Shown here piece by piece: positions 16,188 through 24,421 of a DNA stretch of 64,000 nt (positions within the stretch are counted from its first letter, which is position 1; each line of letters opens with the position of its first letter). The notes under the pieces are model-generated. The model did no database searches. It saw nothing but the letters and a program-made list of their open reading frames with translations, and was not told where the DNA came from. The stretch comes from JAFECT01 sp035551675 (GTDB lineage Bacteria > Pseudomonadota > Alphaproteobacteria > Caulobacterales > Caulobacteraceae), in NCBI GenBank assembly GCA_035551675.1, contig DASZMV010000005.1, positions 1 through 64,000 of the forward strand. The letters are read 5' to 3'. Both the position numbers and the translations under genes were made by a program.

Positions 16188-17348
16188 CTAGGCAGGCCGC
16201 CCGCAGAAGAAACCGCTCATCCGCTCCAGCATGGCGTCCAGGAGCGCCTCCGACGTCGCGAAGTTCAGCCGTGCGAACCCACGGCCCTCCAGACCGAAGT
16301 CGAGCCCTGGCGACAGCGCCACGCGCGCTTCGTCGAGGAGCACGGCGGCCGGTTCGCCGTCGAGGCCGGCGCCTCTGAAATCGAGCCAGGCCAGGTAGCC
16401 GGCCTGCGGCGGTGTCATGCGCGCGCCGCAGGCCGGGAGCCGCGACGCGAGACGGTCGCGTTGGCGTTCCAGGTGCGCCACGCACGCCTCGAGCCACGCC
16501 TCACCCTCATCGGACCAGGCCGCGCGGGCGGCGCGTACCCCTACGGTGGAAAATGCGTTCCAGCGCGTGGACGGCAGCGCGTTCAGCCGCGCGCGCGGTT
16601 CGCCTTCGGCGACGCAAACGGCGCAGCGCAGGCCGGCGACGTTGAACGCCTTGGACGCCGCGTTCAGGGTCACAGTGATCGCAGCGATGTCGCGGCTGAG
16701 GCTCGCGAAAGGAATGTGGCGGCGGCCGTCGAGCGCCAGGTCGGCGTGCACCTCGTCGCTGACCACGATCGTCCCGTGTTCGAGGGCGAGTTCGCCGAGC
16801 CGCCGCAGGTCAGCCGCGCCGAACACCCGCCCGGTGGGGTTGTGTGGATGACACAGGATCATCAGCGCCGGCCTTTCGGCGCGGATCGCGGCTTCGACGG
16901 CGTCGAGGCCAAGTCCGGCTTCACCGAGCGGAACGTCGATCAGGCGCCGGCCGGCGACGCGCACCGAACTCATCAGCGGCGGATAGGCCGGCGTCTGCAC
17001 CAGCACGCCGTCGCCGGGGGCGGTCAGGGCTTCGATGGCGTTGGCAAGGCCGCCGACCACGTCGGGCATGAGCATCACCGAACCGGGATCGAGCGCCCAA
17101 CCCCAGCGCCGCTCCGCCCAGGCGGCGAAGACATCGGACACGCCGCTGGCGTCAGCCGTGGGGCCGTAGCCGAAGTCGCCGCTCGCCAGCGCGTCCTCCA
17201 GGGCGACGCGGATCGAGGGCGCGGGCAGAAAGTCCATGTCCGCGATCCAGGCAGGCAGCACCTCGGGCCCGTACTTGCTCCACTTGCGGCCGGTGCGGCG
17301 GCGGAGCGTTTCGAGCGGCGGCGCGAAGGGATCGCCGCCGTGACTCAC
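16188..17348 (-). CDS. MalY/PatB-type PLP aminotransferase or C-S lyase
   Basis: A 386-residue fold-type I PLP enzyme. The Schiff-base Lys is Lys233 in AASKAFNVAGL. Other family motifs are CHPHNPTGRVF and SDEVHADL, and the N-terminal RTGRKWSKYG is typical of PatB. The family includes cystathionine beta-lyases and aminotransferases. Translation starts at a GTG overlapping the permease stop (GTGA at 17345-17348), even though the reading frame is open much further upstream. As last gene of the importer operon it may cleave or transaminate the imported compound. Confidence 0.88.
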   Translation of the reverse strand: MSHGGDPFAPPLETLRRRTGRKWSKYGPEVLPAWIADMDFLPAPSIRVALEDALASGDFGYGPTADASGVSDVFAAWAERRWGWALDPGSVMLMPDVVGGLANAIEALTAPGDGVLVQTPAYPPLMSSVRVAGRRLIDVPLGEAGLGLDAVEAAIRAERPALMILCHPHNPTGRVFGAADLRRLGELALEHGTIVVSDEVHADLALDGRRHIPFASLSRDIAAITVTLNAASKAFNVAGLRCAVCVAEGEPRARLNALPSTRWNAFSTVGVRAARAAWSDEGEAWLEACVAHLERQRDRLASRLPACGARMTPPQAGYLAWLDFRGAGLDGEPAAVLLDEARVALSPGLDFGLEGRGFARLNFATSEALLDAMLERMSGFFCGRPA

Positions 17349-18172
17349 GTCTTCAGCCCGTTGATCCGGGCGCCGCGGCGGCGCAGCAGTTCGGCGGCGC
17401 CCAGCAACACGATCGAGACCACGATGATCAGGGTGGCCGCGGCGGTGATCGCCGGGCTGATCTGGTCGCGCACACCGTTGAACATCTGCAGCGGAATGGT
17501 GCGCTGGGCCGGGCCGGCGAGGAAGATGGTGATCACGGTCTCGTCGAACGAGGCCATGAAGGCGAACACCGCGGCCGCGGCCACGCCCGGCGCGATCAAA
17601 GGCAGCAGCACGCGCAGGAACACCGAGACCGGCGGCGCCCCCAGGCTCGAGCCCGCGCGCAGCAGGCTCGAGTCCACGCCCTGCAGCGAAGCCTGCACGA
17701 CCAGGACCACGAAGGGCGCCGCGAGCGTGGTGTGGGCGAGGATCAGGCCCAGGTGGTTGTTGGCCAGGTGCAGCGGCGCGTAGAGGAAATAGACCCCGAC
17801 CGCGGTCACGATCACCGGCACGAACAGCGGCGACAGCAAAAGCGCCAGCATCGCTTCGCGGCGCTTGGGCGGCAGGCGCATGAGGCCGAGCGCGGCGAGC
17901 GCGCCGAGCGGCGTCGCCAGCGCGGCGGTGGCCGAGGCGATGATCACCGAATTGCGCATCGCCCCCAACCACTCCGGGGAATTGGCGAGCTCGCGATACC
18001 AGCGCAGCGATCCGCCGGCGAGCGGATAGCTGAGGAACGAACCGGCGTTGAACGACAGCGGGATGATCGCCGCAACCGGTGCGACCAGGAACACCAGCAC
18101 GCAAACGCAGAATAGCTGCAAGGCGATGCGGCCGGCGCGGTCGACGGGGGATGCGAAGGGAGAAACCGCCAT
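17345..18172 (-). CDS. ABC transporter permease, PotC/YdcV type
   Basis: A 275-residue inner-membrane permease with about six hydrophobic helices. The EAA-type loop is near LLRAGSSLGAPPVSVFLRVLLPLIAPG. It belongs to the spermidine/putrescine (PotBC) class. The ATG at 18172 overlaps the stop of the previous permease (TGATG); a GTG at 18181 is possible. With the second permease, the ATPase and the binding lipoprotein it forms a complete importer. Confidence 0.9.
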   Translation of the reverse strand: MAVSPFASPVDRAGRIALQLFCVCVLVFLVAPVAAIIPLSFNAGSFLSYPLAGGSLRWYRELANSPEWLGAMRNSVIIASATAALATPLGALAALGLMRLPPKRREAMLALLLSPLFVPVIVTAVGVYFLYAPLHLANNHLGLILAHTTLAAPFVVLVVQASLQGVDSSLLRAGSSLGAPPVSVFLRVLLPLIAPGVAAAAVFAFMASFDETVITIFLAGPAQRTIPLQMFNGVRDQISPAITAAATLIIVVSIVLLGAAELLRRRGARINGLKT

Positions 18173-19458
18173 CAGCGCCACGCCGCGCTGCGAAGGCCCG
18201 AGAGACGCCCGTAGAACTGCATCAGCACCAGGGTCGCGGCGAGCAGCACCACGCCCAGCGCGGCCGCCATGCCCCAGTTCAGCGACTGGTTGGTGTAGAA
18301 GGCGATGAAATAGCTGATCATCTGGTCACGTGCGCCGCCGACCAGGGCGGGCGTGATGTAGTAGCCGAGCGAGAGGACGAAGACGATCAGGCCGCCGGCC
18401 GCCGCGCCCGGCACGGTCTGGGGCGCGTAGATCGACCAGAAGGCTCGCGTCGGCGTCGCGCCCAGCGACAGCGCCGCCCGCAGCGGCGTCAGCGAGATTC
18501 CCCGCATCACCGCGTAGAGCGGCAAGATCACATAGGGCAGCAGCACATGGGTCATGGCCACATAGACGCCGGTGCGGTTGTAGACGAGCTCGAGCGGCTT
18601 GCTGATCAGGTGCGTCCACATCAGGGCGTCGTTGATCACCCCATGGGTCTGCAACAGCACGATCCAGGCGGTCGTTCGCACGAGCGTCGAGGTCCAGAAC
18701 GGCAGCAGCACCAGGATCAGGAGCGGGTTGGCCCACTTCTGCGGCAGGGTCGCCAGGAAATAGGCCAGCGGATAACCCAGCAGCAGGCACAGGACCGTGA
18801 CCACCGCGCTGATCCACAGGGTGCGACCCAAGACCTCCACGAACACCGCCTGCTCCTGCGGCGCGCGCACGATGTGGCCCGAGGTGTCGAGGCGTCGGTC
18901 GAATGCGGCCAGGAGGTAGAAGCTGGTGAGCGGTCCGGCCGCATGCTTCAGCACCGCCCAGGTCGAGCGATCTCCCCAGCGCGGGTCGATCTTCTCCAGC
19001 GCCTGCAGGCGCGAGCCCGTCAAGTTCGCCGGCAGGGCATCGGCGGTGCGGAACAGCAGGCCGCGCAGGCCCGCCCGATCGTAGTTCAGGCGGTTGGCCA
19101 CCTCGCTGAGGTCGCCCGCGTCCTTCGCTTTCGCCAGTTCGGCGACGAAGGTCGAGGCCAGGCGCTCGTCCGGTAGGCCCTTGCCGTCCCACAGGCGCAG
19201 CGCCGCGGCGGTTTGCGGCAAGGCCGCGTGCATCTCGCGGTCCTGTACCCCGCGCGCCAGCATGAGCGTGATCGGCGCCAGGAAGTTGACCAGCAGGAAC
19301 AGCAGCAGCGGCGCGATCACGATCAGGCCCGCGACGAGGGCCTTGCGCTCGCCGGCCTTTACCGCGGCTTCGAACCCGACCACATCGGCCGTGCGGCGCG
19401 GCGCCGGCGCGAAATCGTCGTCGAGAATCCCGACATCGGAAAGGGCCGCGTCGCTCAT
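18172..19458 (-). CDS. ABC transporter permease, PotB type, with extended N-terminal periplasmic loop
   Basis: A 428-residue inner-membrane permease. The first helix is about residues 41-68. A periplasmic loop of about 130 residues follows (about 70-205), then five more helices. The EAA motif lies in LRAALSLGATPTRAFWSIYAPQTVPG. The long loop between helices 1 and 2 makes it larger than the standard 280-300-residue PotB; similar loops occur in some PotB/YdcU-like permeases. It lies four bases after the binding-protein gene and overlaps the next permease. Confidence 0.9.
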   Translation of the reverse strand: MSDAALSDVGILDDDFAPAPRRTADVVGFEAAVKAGERKALVAGLIVIAPLLLFLLVNFLAPITLMLARGVQDREMHAALPQTAAALRLWDGKGLPDERLASTFVAELAKAKDAGDLSEVANRLNYDRAGLRGLLFRTADALPANLTGSRLQALEKIDPRWGDRSTWAVLKHAAGPLTSFYLLAAFDRRLDTSGHIVRAPQEQAVFVEVLGRTLWISAVVTVLCLLLGYPLAYFLATLPQKWANPLLILVLLPFWTSTLVRTTAWIVLLQTHGVINDALMWTHLISKPLELVYNRTGVYVAMTHVLLPYVILPLYAVMRGISLTPLRAALSLGATPTRAFWSIYAPQTVPGAAAGGLIVFVLSLGYYITPALVGGARDQMISYFIAFYTNQSLNWGMAAALGVVLLAATLVLMQFYGRLSGLRSAAWR

Positions 19459-19462
19459 CGGA

Positions 19463-20512
19463 TCAGCGCGCGAGCCAAGCGTTGAAACGCTGAGTCAGCT
19501 GGTCGGAGTTCTCGACCCAGAACTGGCCGTCGAGGTGCAGCGCGTTCTTCATATTGGCCGGATCGAGCGGGGTTTCCGGAAGCACCTTCTGATCCATCAT
19601 CGCGACCGCCTGGCGGTTCGACGGACCGGTCGGAATGTAGTTGGGCAGCTTGCTCTGGTTCTCCGGCCGGGTCATCCACCAGACCAGCTTCATCGCGTCC
19701 GCCTTGCGCGGACCGCCCTTCAGCACTGCCCAGAAATCCACTGCCTGGATGTTCTCGTTCCACACCACTTTGAAGTTCTTGTGCTCGTGCGCGTTCGCCT
19801 CGTAGAGGCGCCCGGGGCTGGTCACCGACAGCGCGACCTCGTTGGACGCCAATAGATCCGGCACCTGGGAGACCGATTGCCACCAGACGATCTGCGGCTT
19901 GATCTCGTCGAGCTTCTTGAATGCGCGATCGACACCCGCGGGCGTCGACAGCACCTTGTAGACGTCGTCGGGCTTCACGCCGTCGGCCATCAGAGCGATC
20001 TCGAGGGTGTACTTGGGCGTCTTGCGCATGCCGCGCTTGCCGGGCCAGCGCTTCATGTCCCAGAAGTCGGCCCAGCTCTTGGGTCCGTCGCCCTTAATCT
20101 TGTCGCCGTCGTAACTCAGCAGGTAGGACCACACCATCGCGCCGACGCCGCAATCCTGCGTCGTGCCGGGCATGAAGGCGTCGCGGCCGCCGAGCTGTTT
20201 CCAGTCGAGCTTTTCGAACACGCCCTCCTCGCACCCGAGAAGCACTTCCTCGGTCTCCGCCTGGATCACGTCCCAGCCGGGATCGCCGTGGGCCGCGGTC
20301 TTGGCGCGCAGCACGCCGATGCCGCCGGACCAGGTGTCTTCCTTGATCGGCACGTGGAACTTCTGGGAGAACGAGGTCCAGTAGGCGTTGCGGTGCGCCG
20401 CCTGCGAGGTCCCGCCCCAGCCCACGACAGTGAGCGGACGGACCGCGGGCTGGCCGCAGCCGGTCAAGGCGGCGAGCGCAAGGCTGGCGGCGATCACGAG
20501 GATGCGTCTCAA
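19463..20512 (-). CDS. ABC transporter substrate-binding lipoprotein, PotD-like
   Basis: A 349-residue periplasmic binding protein. It has a lipoprotein signal with lipobox LTGC at about residues 15-18, then a PotD/YdcS-type domain (VVGWGGTSQAAH, VIQAETEEVLLGCE, MVWSYLLSYDGDK). The start is a TTG at 20512, overlapping the ATPase stop as TTGA and preceded by AAAGGGAG. A longer frame from 20581 would run through the ATPase gene and is rejected. Polyamine-type binding proteins recognise amines or short peptides; the ligand here is unknown. Confidence 0.88.
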   Translation of the reverse strand: MRRILVIAASLALAALTGCGQPAVRPLTVVGWGGTSQAAHRNAYWTSFSQKFHVPIKEDTWSGGIGVLRAKTAAHGDPGWDVIQAETEEVLLGCEEGVFEKLDWKQLGGRDAFMPGTTQDCGVGAMVWSYLLSYDGDKIKGDGPKSWADFWDMKRWPGKRGMRKTPKYTLEIALMADGVKPDDVYKVLSTPAGVDRAFKKLDEIKPQIVWWQSVSQVPDLLASNEVALSVTSPGRLYEANAHEHKNFKVVWNENIQAVDFWAVLKGGPRKADAMKLVWWMTRPENQSKLPNYIPTGPSNRQAVAMMDQKVLPETPLDPANMKNALHLDGQFWVENSDQLTQRFNAWLAR

Positions 20513-21744
20513 CGGAGGCTCCCTTTCAACGATGCCGGCGCCGGCGGGCCGGCGAAGGCGCGGCAGTCCGCGGCACGCCAACCGATATTGACGAAATCGC
20601 CGACCTTGAGGTCGGCCGCGGAGGCGGAATGAGTCAGCCGGGCGATGAAAGCGCCGTCGGCGCCCATGCCCAGACGCACGCGTGTGTGGTCGCCGTGATA
20701 GACCAGCTCCTCCACGCGCACCTCGAAGACATTCTGGCGATCCTCGCCGCGCGGATCCAGGGTCAGCTTTTCGGGTCGCAGGGTCAGGGTCACGCGCGCG
20801 CCGCAGACCGCGTCGCCGATCAGTTCGGCGTGCACCAGGCGGCCCGCGTCGGTGCGCACCACGCAGCGCTCGCCTTCGATGGCGAATACGACGCCCTTCA
20901 TGCGGTTGGACACGCCCACAAAGCTGGCGACAAAGGCGCTGGCCGGCCGTTCATACAGTTCCTGCGGCGTCGCCAGCTGTTGGATTTCGCCGGCGCTGAA
21001 CACCGCGATCCGGTCCGACATGGTCAGGGCCTCGCCCTGGTCGTGGGTCACGTAGATAACGGTCAGGCCGAGGTTGGCCTGGATGGCCTTGATCTCGTGC
21101 TGCAACTGTTCGCGCAGCTGGCGGTCCAATGCGCCGAGCGGCTCGTCCATCAGCACCAGGGCCGGGTCGAACACCAGGGCGCGGGCCAGGGCGACGCGCT
21201 GCTGCTGGCCGCCGGACAACTGCAGCGGACGGCGGTTCTCGTAGCCGGTCAGGCGCACGAGTTTCAGGGCGTTGGCGACGCGCTCGTCGACCTCCGCCTT
21301 GCCCACGCGACGCGCGCGCAGCGGGAAGGCGACGTTTTCGGCGACGCTCAGATGGGGGAACAGGGCGTAGTTCTGGAACACCACGCCCATGTCGCGCTTG
21401 TGCGGGGGCGTGCGCGAGATCGACTGCCCGTTCAGCAGAATGTCGCCGGACGACGGCGCCTCGAAACCCGCCAGCATCATCAGCGCGGTGGTCTTGCCCG
21501 AGCCGGATGGTCCGAGGAAAGTCAGGAACTCGCCCTTGCGCACGCTGCAGTTCAGTTCGGCAACGGCGAGCGTCTGGCCATCGTAGGTCTTGGAGAGGTT
21601 GCGGAACTCCAGATAGGGCTCGCTCTCCTCGCGGAGCGGCGGCGGCCGCTCGACCATTTCGCCGCCCGCGCCGTTACGCGCGCGCAGCCGGTCCGCCCAG
21701 GTGGGGGCCGGACGTTGTTCGAGGCGGTCGGCGCCCTCGCTCAT
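20509..21744 (-). CDS. ABC transporter ATP-binding protein, PotA-like
   Basis: A 411-residue ATPase. Walker A is GPSGSGKT (78-85), the Q-loop VVFQNYALFP, the signature LSGGQQQR (176-183), Walker B ALVLMDEP (195-202) and the H-loop THDQ. A TOBE-type regulatory domain fills the C-terminus. An N-terminal extension of about 40 residues is longer than usual. It overlaps the upstream aminotransferase by ATGA and the downstream lipoprotein by TTGA. It energises import through the two permeases. Confidence 0.92.
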   Translation of the reverse strand: MSEGADRLEQRPAPTWADRLRARNGAGGEMVERPPPLREESEPYLEFRNLSKTYDGQTLAVAELNCSVRKGEFLTFLGPSGSGKTTALMMLAGFEAPSSGDILLNGQSISRTPPHKRDMGVVFQNYALFPHLSVAENVAFPLRARRVGKAEVDERVANALKLVRLTGYENRRPLQLSGGQQQRVALARALVFDPALVLMDEPLGALDRQLREQLQHEIKAIQANLGLTVIYVTHDQGEALTMSDRIAVFSAGEIQQLATPQELYERPASAFVASFVGVSNRMKGVVFAIEGERCVVRTDAGRLVHAELIGDAVCGARVTLTLRPEKLTLDPRGEDRQNVFEVRVEELVYHGDHTRVRLGMGADGAFIARLTHSASAADLKVGDFVNIGWRAADCRAFAGPPAPASLKGSLR

Positions 21745-22955
21745 GCGGCCTGCGAGGCGGCATAGAGACGGCCGAGCCGGCCCAGGCCCTCGTCGATCTG
21801 ATCGAGAGTGGCGAAGCTGTAGCTGAGGCGCACGTGGTTCTTTGCGCCGCCGCGGTTGTGCGGGAAGCCGCCCGCGTCCGCATAGAACTTGCTGCCCGCG
21901 ATCAGATTCACGCCCTGCTCCGCCGCGCGTGCGGCGAAGGCGTCGCCGTCCATGTGCGTCGGCAAGGTCAGCCAGACGTAGTAGCCGCCCTCGGGGACCG
22001 CGAGGCTCACGCCCGGCAGTTCGCGGCGCACCGCATCGACCATGCGGTCGCGGTGGGCGCCGTAGGTGGTGCGCACGCGTTCGACGTGCTCGGGGAAGGC
22101 CGCCGACGAACAGAACTCGTAGACGATCCGCTGCATCAGGGCCGACGAGCCGCCGTCGCTCTTCAGCTGGATCAGGCGCGCGATCAGGTCCGGCCGCGCC
22201 GCCACCCAGCCCACGCGCAGGCCGGGCGCGATCAGCTTGGAGAAGGTGCCCGTGTGCAGGACGATGCCGGTGTGATCGAGCGCCTTCAGCGTCGGGATCG
22301 CCTCACCGTCGAAGCGCACGCGGCGATAGGGGTTGTCCTCGATGATGAAGATGCCGCGCCGCTCGGCCAGCGAAAGCAACGCCTCGCGCCGGGCGCGCGA
22401 CATGGTGGCGCCGGTCGGATTGTGGAAGTCGGCGACGTTGTAGATGATCTTGGGCGGCTTCTGGCCTTCCGCCTCGCGTTGCGCGAGCAGCGCTTCCAGC
22501 TCCGCGACGTCGAGGCCGTCGCCGTCCTGTCCCACCTCGATGAAGCTGGCGCCGAAGCTTTTGAAGATCGGGATGGCGGTGAAATAGGTCGGCGCCGTCA
22601 CCACCACCGTGTCGCCTTCGTCAAGCAACAGGCGGCAGATCAGGTCGATGCCGTGCTTGGCGCCGTTGGTGATCATCAGGCTATCGGGCCCGAGGTCGCA
22701 GCCGTCGGCGTTCATATAGTCCGCGATCCAGCCGCGCAGCTCGGGCTGGCCCTGATTGGCGGAATACTGCAGCGTCTCGCCGCGGTGCGCGGTCAGCGCC
22801 GCCTGGGCGTAGGAGGTCAGGTCCGGCAGCAGGTGCTCGAACGCAAAGCCCGAATCGAAGGCGATGACGCCGGGCTCCAGCTCCGAGGGAAAATGCGGCG
22901 ACGGGAATCGGGTCGAAAGGCCCGCCGCCCGCCGCGCCAAGGTCGTATCGTTCAA
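21741..22955 (-). CDS. PLP-dependent aminotransferase, class I (LysN/MocR-domain like)
   Basis: A 404-residue cytoplasmic fold-type I aminotransferase. The Schiff-base Lys is Lys240 in TGTFSKLIAPGLRVGW. PLP-site motifs include YNVADFHNPTG and IIEDNPY. The N-terminal SNQGQPELR-type segment is typical of 2-aminoadipate or multi-substrate aminotransferases. There is no N-terminal GntR helix-turn-helix, so it is not a MocR regulator. As first gene of the importer operon it probably transaminates the imported amine or amino acid. The upstream gap holds a motif shared with two other operons (23025-23058). Confidence 0.88.
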   Translation of the reverse strand: MNDTTLARRAAGLSTRFPSPHFPSELEPGVIAFDSGFAFEHLLPDLTSYAQAALTAHRGETLQYSANQGQPELRGWIADYMNADGCDLGPDSLMITNGAKHGIDLICRLLLDEGDTVVVTAPTYFTAIPIFKSFGASFIEVGQDGDGLDVAELEALLAQREAEGQKPPKIIYNVADFHNPTGATMSRARREALLSLAERRGIFIIEDNPYRRVRFDGEAIPTLKALDHTGIVLHTGTFSKLIAPGLRVGWVAARPDLIARLIQLKSDGGSSALMQRIVYEFCSSAAFPEHVERVRTTYGAHRDRMVDAVRRELPGVSLAVPEGGYYVWLTLPTHMDGDAFAARAAEQGVNLIAGSKFYADAGGFPHNRGGAKNHVRLSYSFATLDQIDEGLGRLGRLYAASQAA

Positions 22956-23024
22956 CTCGTCCCCCCAGTCCTGGTCGGGCCCGCCGGCTCTCGCGCCACA
23001 GGCGAGCGCCGACGCGGCGCCTCG

Positions 23025-23058
23025 CTTGATAGGATGGACGGATCGGCCAAATCCGCCA
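23025..23058 (-). promoter_or_regulatory. Shared upstream motif, copy 1 (aminotransferase/ABC operon)
   Basis: On the minus strand this reads TGGCGGATTTGGCCGATCC then GTCCATCCTATCAAG. It closely resembles the site at 34341-34375 (TGGCGGATTTTCCCGTCCG then GCCCATCATCGAAAG) and, less closely, 40640-40672. It lies about 70-100 bases upstream of the aminotransferase start, in the same orientation as the other two copies. It may be a promoter or an operator of a common regulator. Confidence 0.45.
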
Positions 23059-23129
23059 GCCCCGGCCGGCCCGCAAAAGGCTTACTCACAAGGGAGCGTG
23101 GCCGTACGCGGGTCGCCCGTCTCCCCGCC

Positions 23130-24395
23130 TCAGGCCCGCAACCGCGCCTCGAAGTCCTTGGCGACCTCGGGCCCGGCCACGTCGGACAGGGCCTTCAGGA
23201 ACTCAACCGTGGTCTGGGGCGGGTTGCGGCCGATGACGCCCAGGAACTGATCCATCTTGGCCCGCCCGATCCGGTCCTCCAGTCCGTACAACAGGACCGG
23301 CCCCTTGTTGTAGAGCACCGCGGAATTCGGCTTCTTCTTGTTGCCGGTCAGGACCGGGCCGGCCTTGGCGGCGGAGTCGCGCTTGCGGTCGAGCAGGTCC
23401 TTGAACGCCGCCTCGCCGTAGGCCTCGCGCACGTAGCGCAGGGCCGAGAACTCGGCCATGGACTCGACCATCCAATAGTCGTCGCTCTGGCCTACGGCGT
23501 TCCACCACCAGCCATGGGCGATCTCGTGGGCGATGTGGCGCGCGGGCCCGTATTCCGGGAAATGCGGGTCGGCCTTCAGGTCCGCCTTGCCGTCGCCGGT
23601 CGAGATGAAGCTGCGACGCTCATAGCCGCCGCCGCCGCGCGGCGCCTCGACCATGCGGATCGGAACCGGCGCGGTCAGCGGGCCATAGAGCTTGCGATAG
23701 TAGTCGAAGGCCGGCTTGGCGTTCTTGCGATAGATGCGCGCGAACGGGTCGTTCAGATCCCGGGCATAGATTTCGAAGTCCGGCGCGGTCGCGCGCTTCA
23801 GGCCGCTGGCGGCGATGATCGGGATATCGAAGTCGGTGGTCGGACGATGCAGCTTCACGTCCGAGCCGGCGTGGCGCACCTGGCCCTGGGCCACGACCAC
23901 CATGTTCGGCGCGATGCCGGTGATGTCGGCGTCGGAGGTGAACTGCAGACGCAGCGTCGGATCGAACGGAAACCACGCCGTCTCGAGTCCCAGCTCCATG
24001 AAGTCCTTGCGCGCGCGGTCGCCCTTCTCGAGCGGGTCCTGGAGCGGGCCGGCGTAGGCGAAGCTGAAGGTCACCGGATGGTCCGGCGCCCGTTTGAAGT
24101 CGAAGTCGATCTGCTGCAGATGCGGCAGCGGCCGCTCGAGCGCGCTGAAGCTGACCTGAGCGTCCGGCCCGCCGTCGACACGGCTCAGTTGAAACCGGTC
24201 GCCCAAGGCGAAGACCACGTGACGGCCGACCTCGCTCGCGGGCAGGGTGACGCGCACCACCGCAGAGACATTGCGCGACGGCGCGATGTGCGCCTTCAGA
24301 TCGTAGTGCGCTGGCGTGTCGGCCGACGCGGCGGTCGCGACGCCGGCGGCGAACATGGCGGCTGTGAGAGCGAAGGGCGCAAGTCGGAGGGTCAT
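23130..24395 (-). CDS. M1-like zinc metallopeptidase, truncated architecture, paralog 2
   Basis: A 421-residue exported protein. The signal peptide is about residues 1-25. An N-terminal beta domain (30-200) is followed by a gluzincin domain with HEIAHGWWW (290-298) and VESMAEF (Glu311), giving HEXXH-X16-E. The family's usual GAMEN exopeptidase motif is not visible, and length is about half that of a full M1 aminopeptidase. The start is the ATG at 24395 with AAAGG upstream; the open frame to 24800 overlaps the previous gene and is rejected. It is a tandem paralog of the next gene upstream. Confidence 0.8.
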   Translation of the reverse strand: MTLRLAPFALTAAMFAAGVATAASADTPAHYDLKAHIAPSRNVSAVVRVTLPASEVGRHVVFALGDRFQLSRVDGGPDAQVSFSALERPLPHLQQIDFDFKRAPDHPVTFSFAYAGPLQDPLEKGDRARKDFMELGLETAWFPFDPTLRLQFTSDADITGIAPNMVVVAQGQVRHAGSDVKLHRPTTDFDIPIIAASGLKRATAPDFEIYARDLNDPFARIYRKNAKPAFDYYRKLYGPLTAPVPIRMVEAPRGGGGYERRSFISTGDGKADLKADPHFPEYGPARHIAHEIAHGWWWNAVGQSDDYWMVESMAEFSALRYVREAYGEAAFKDLLDRKRDSAAKAGPVLTGNKKKPNSAVLYNKGPVLLYGLEDRIGRAKMDQFLGVIGRNPPQTTVEFLKALSDVAGPEVAKDFEARLRA

Positions 24396-24421
24396 GGTTG
24401 GACCTTTCTGGATCATCTCGG

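Noticed and set aside
16188..18104. Single 638-codon protein fusing permease antisense material with PatB-like enzyme
   Set aside because: The first part is an alternative frame of the permease gene. The GTGA overlap at 17345-17348 gives the natural start.
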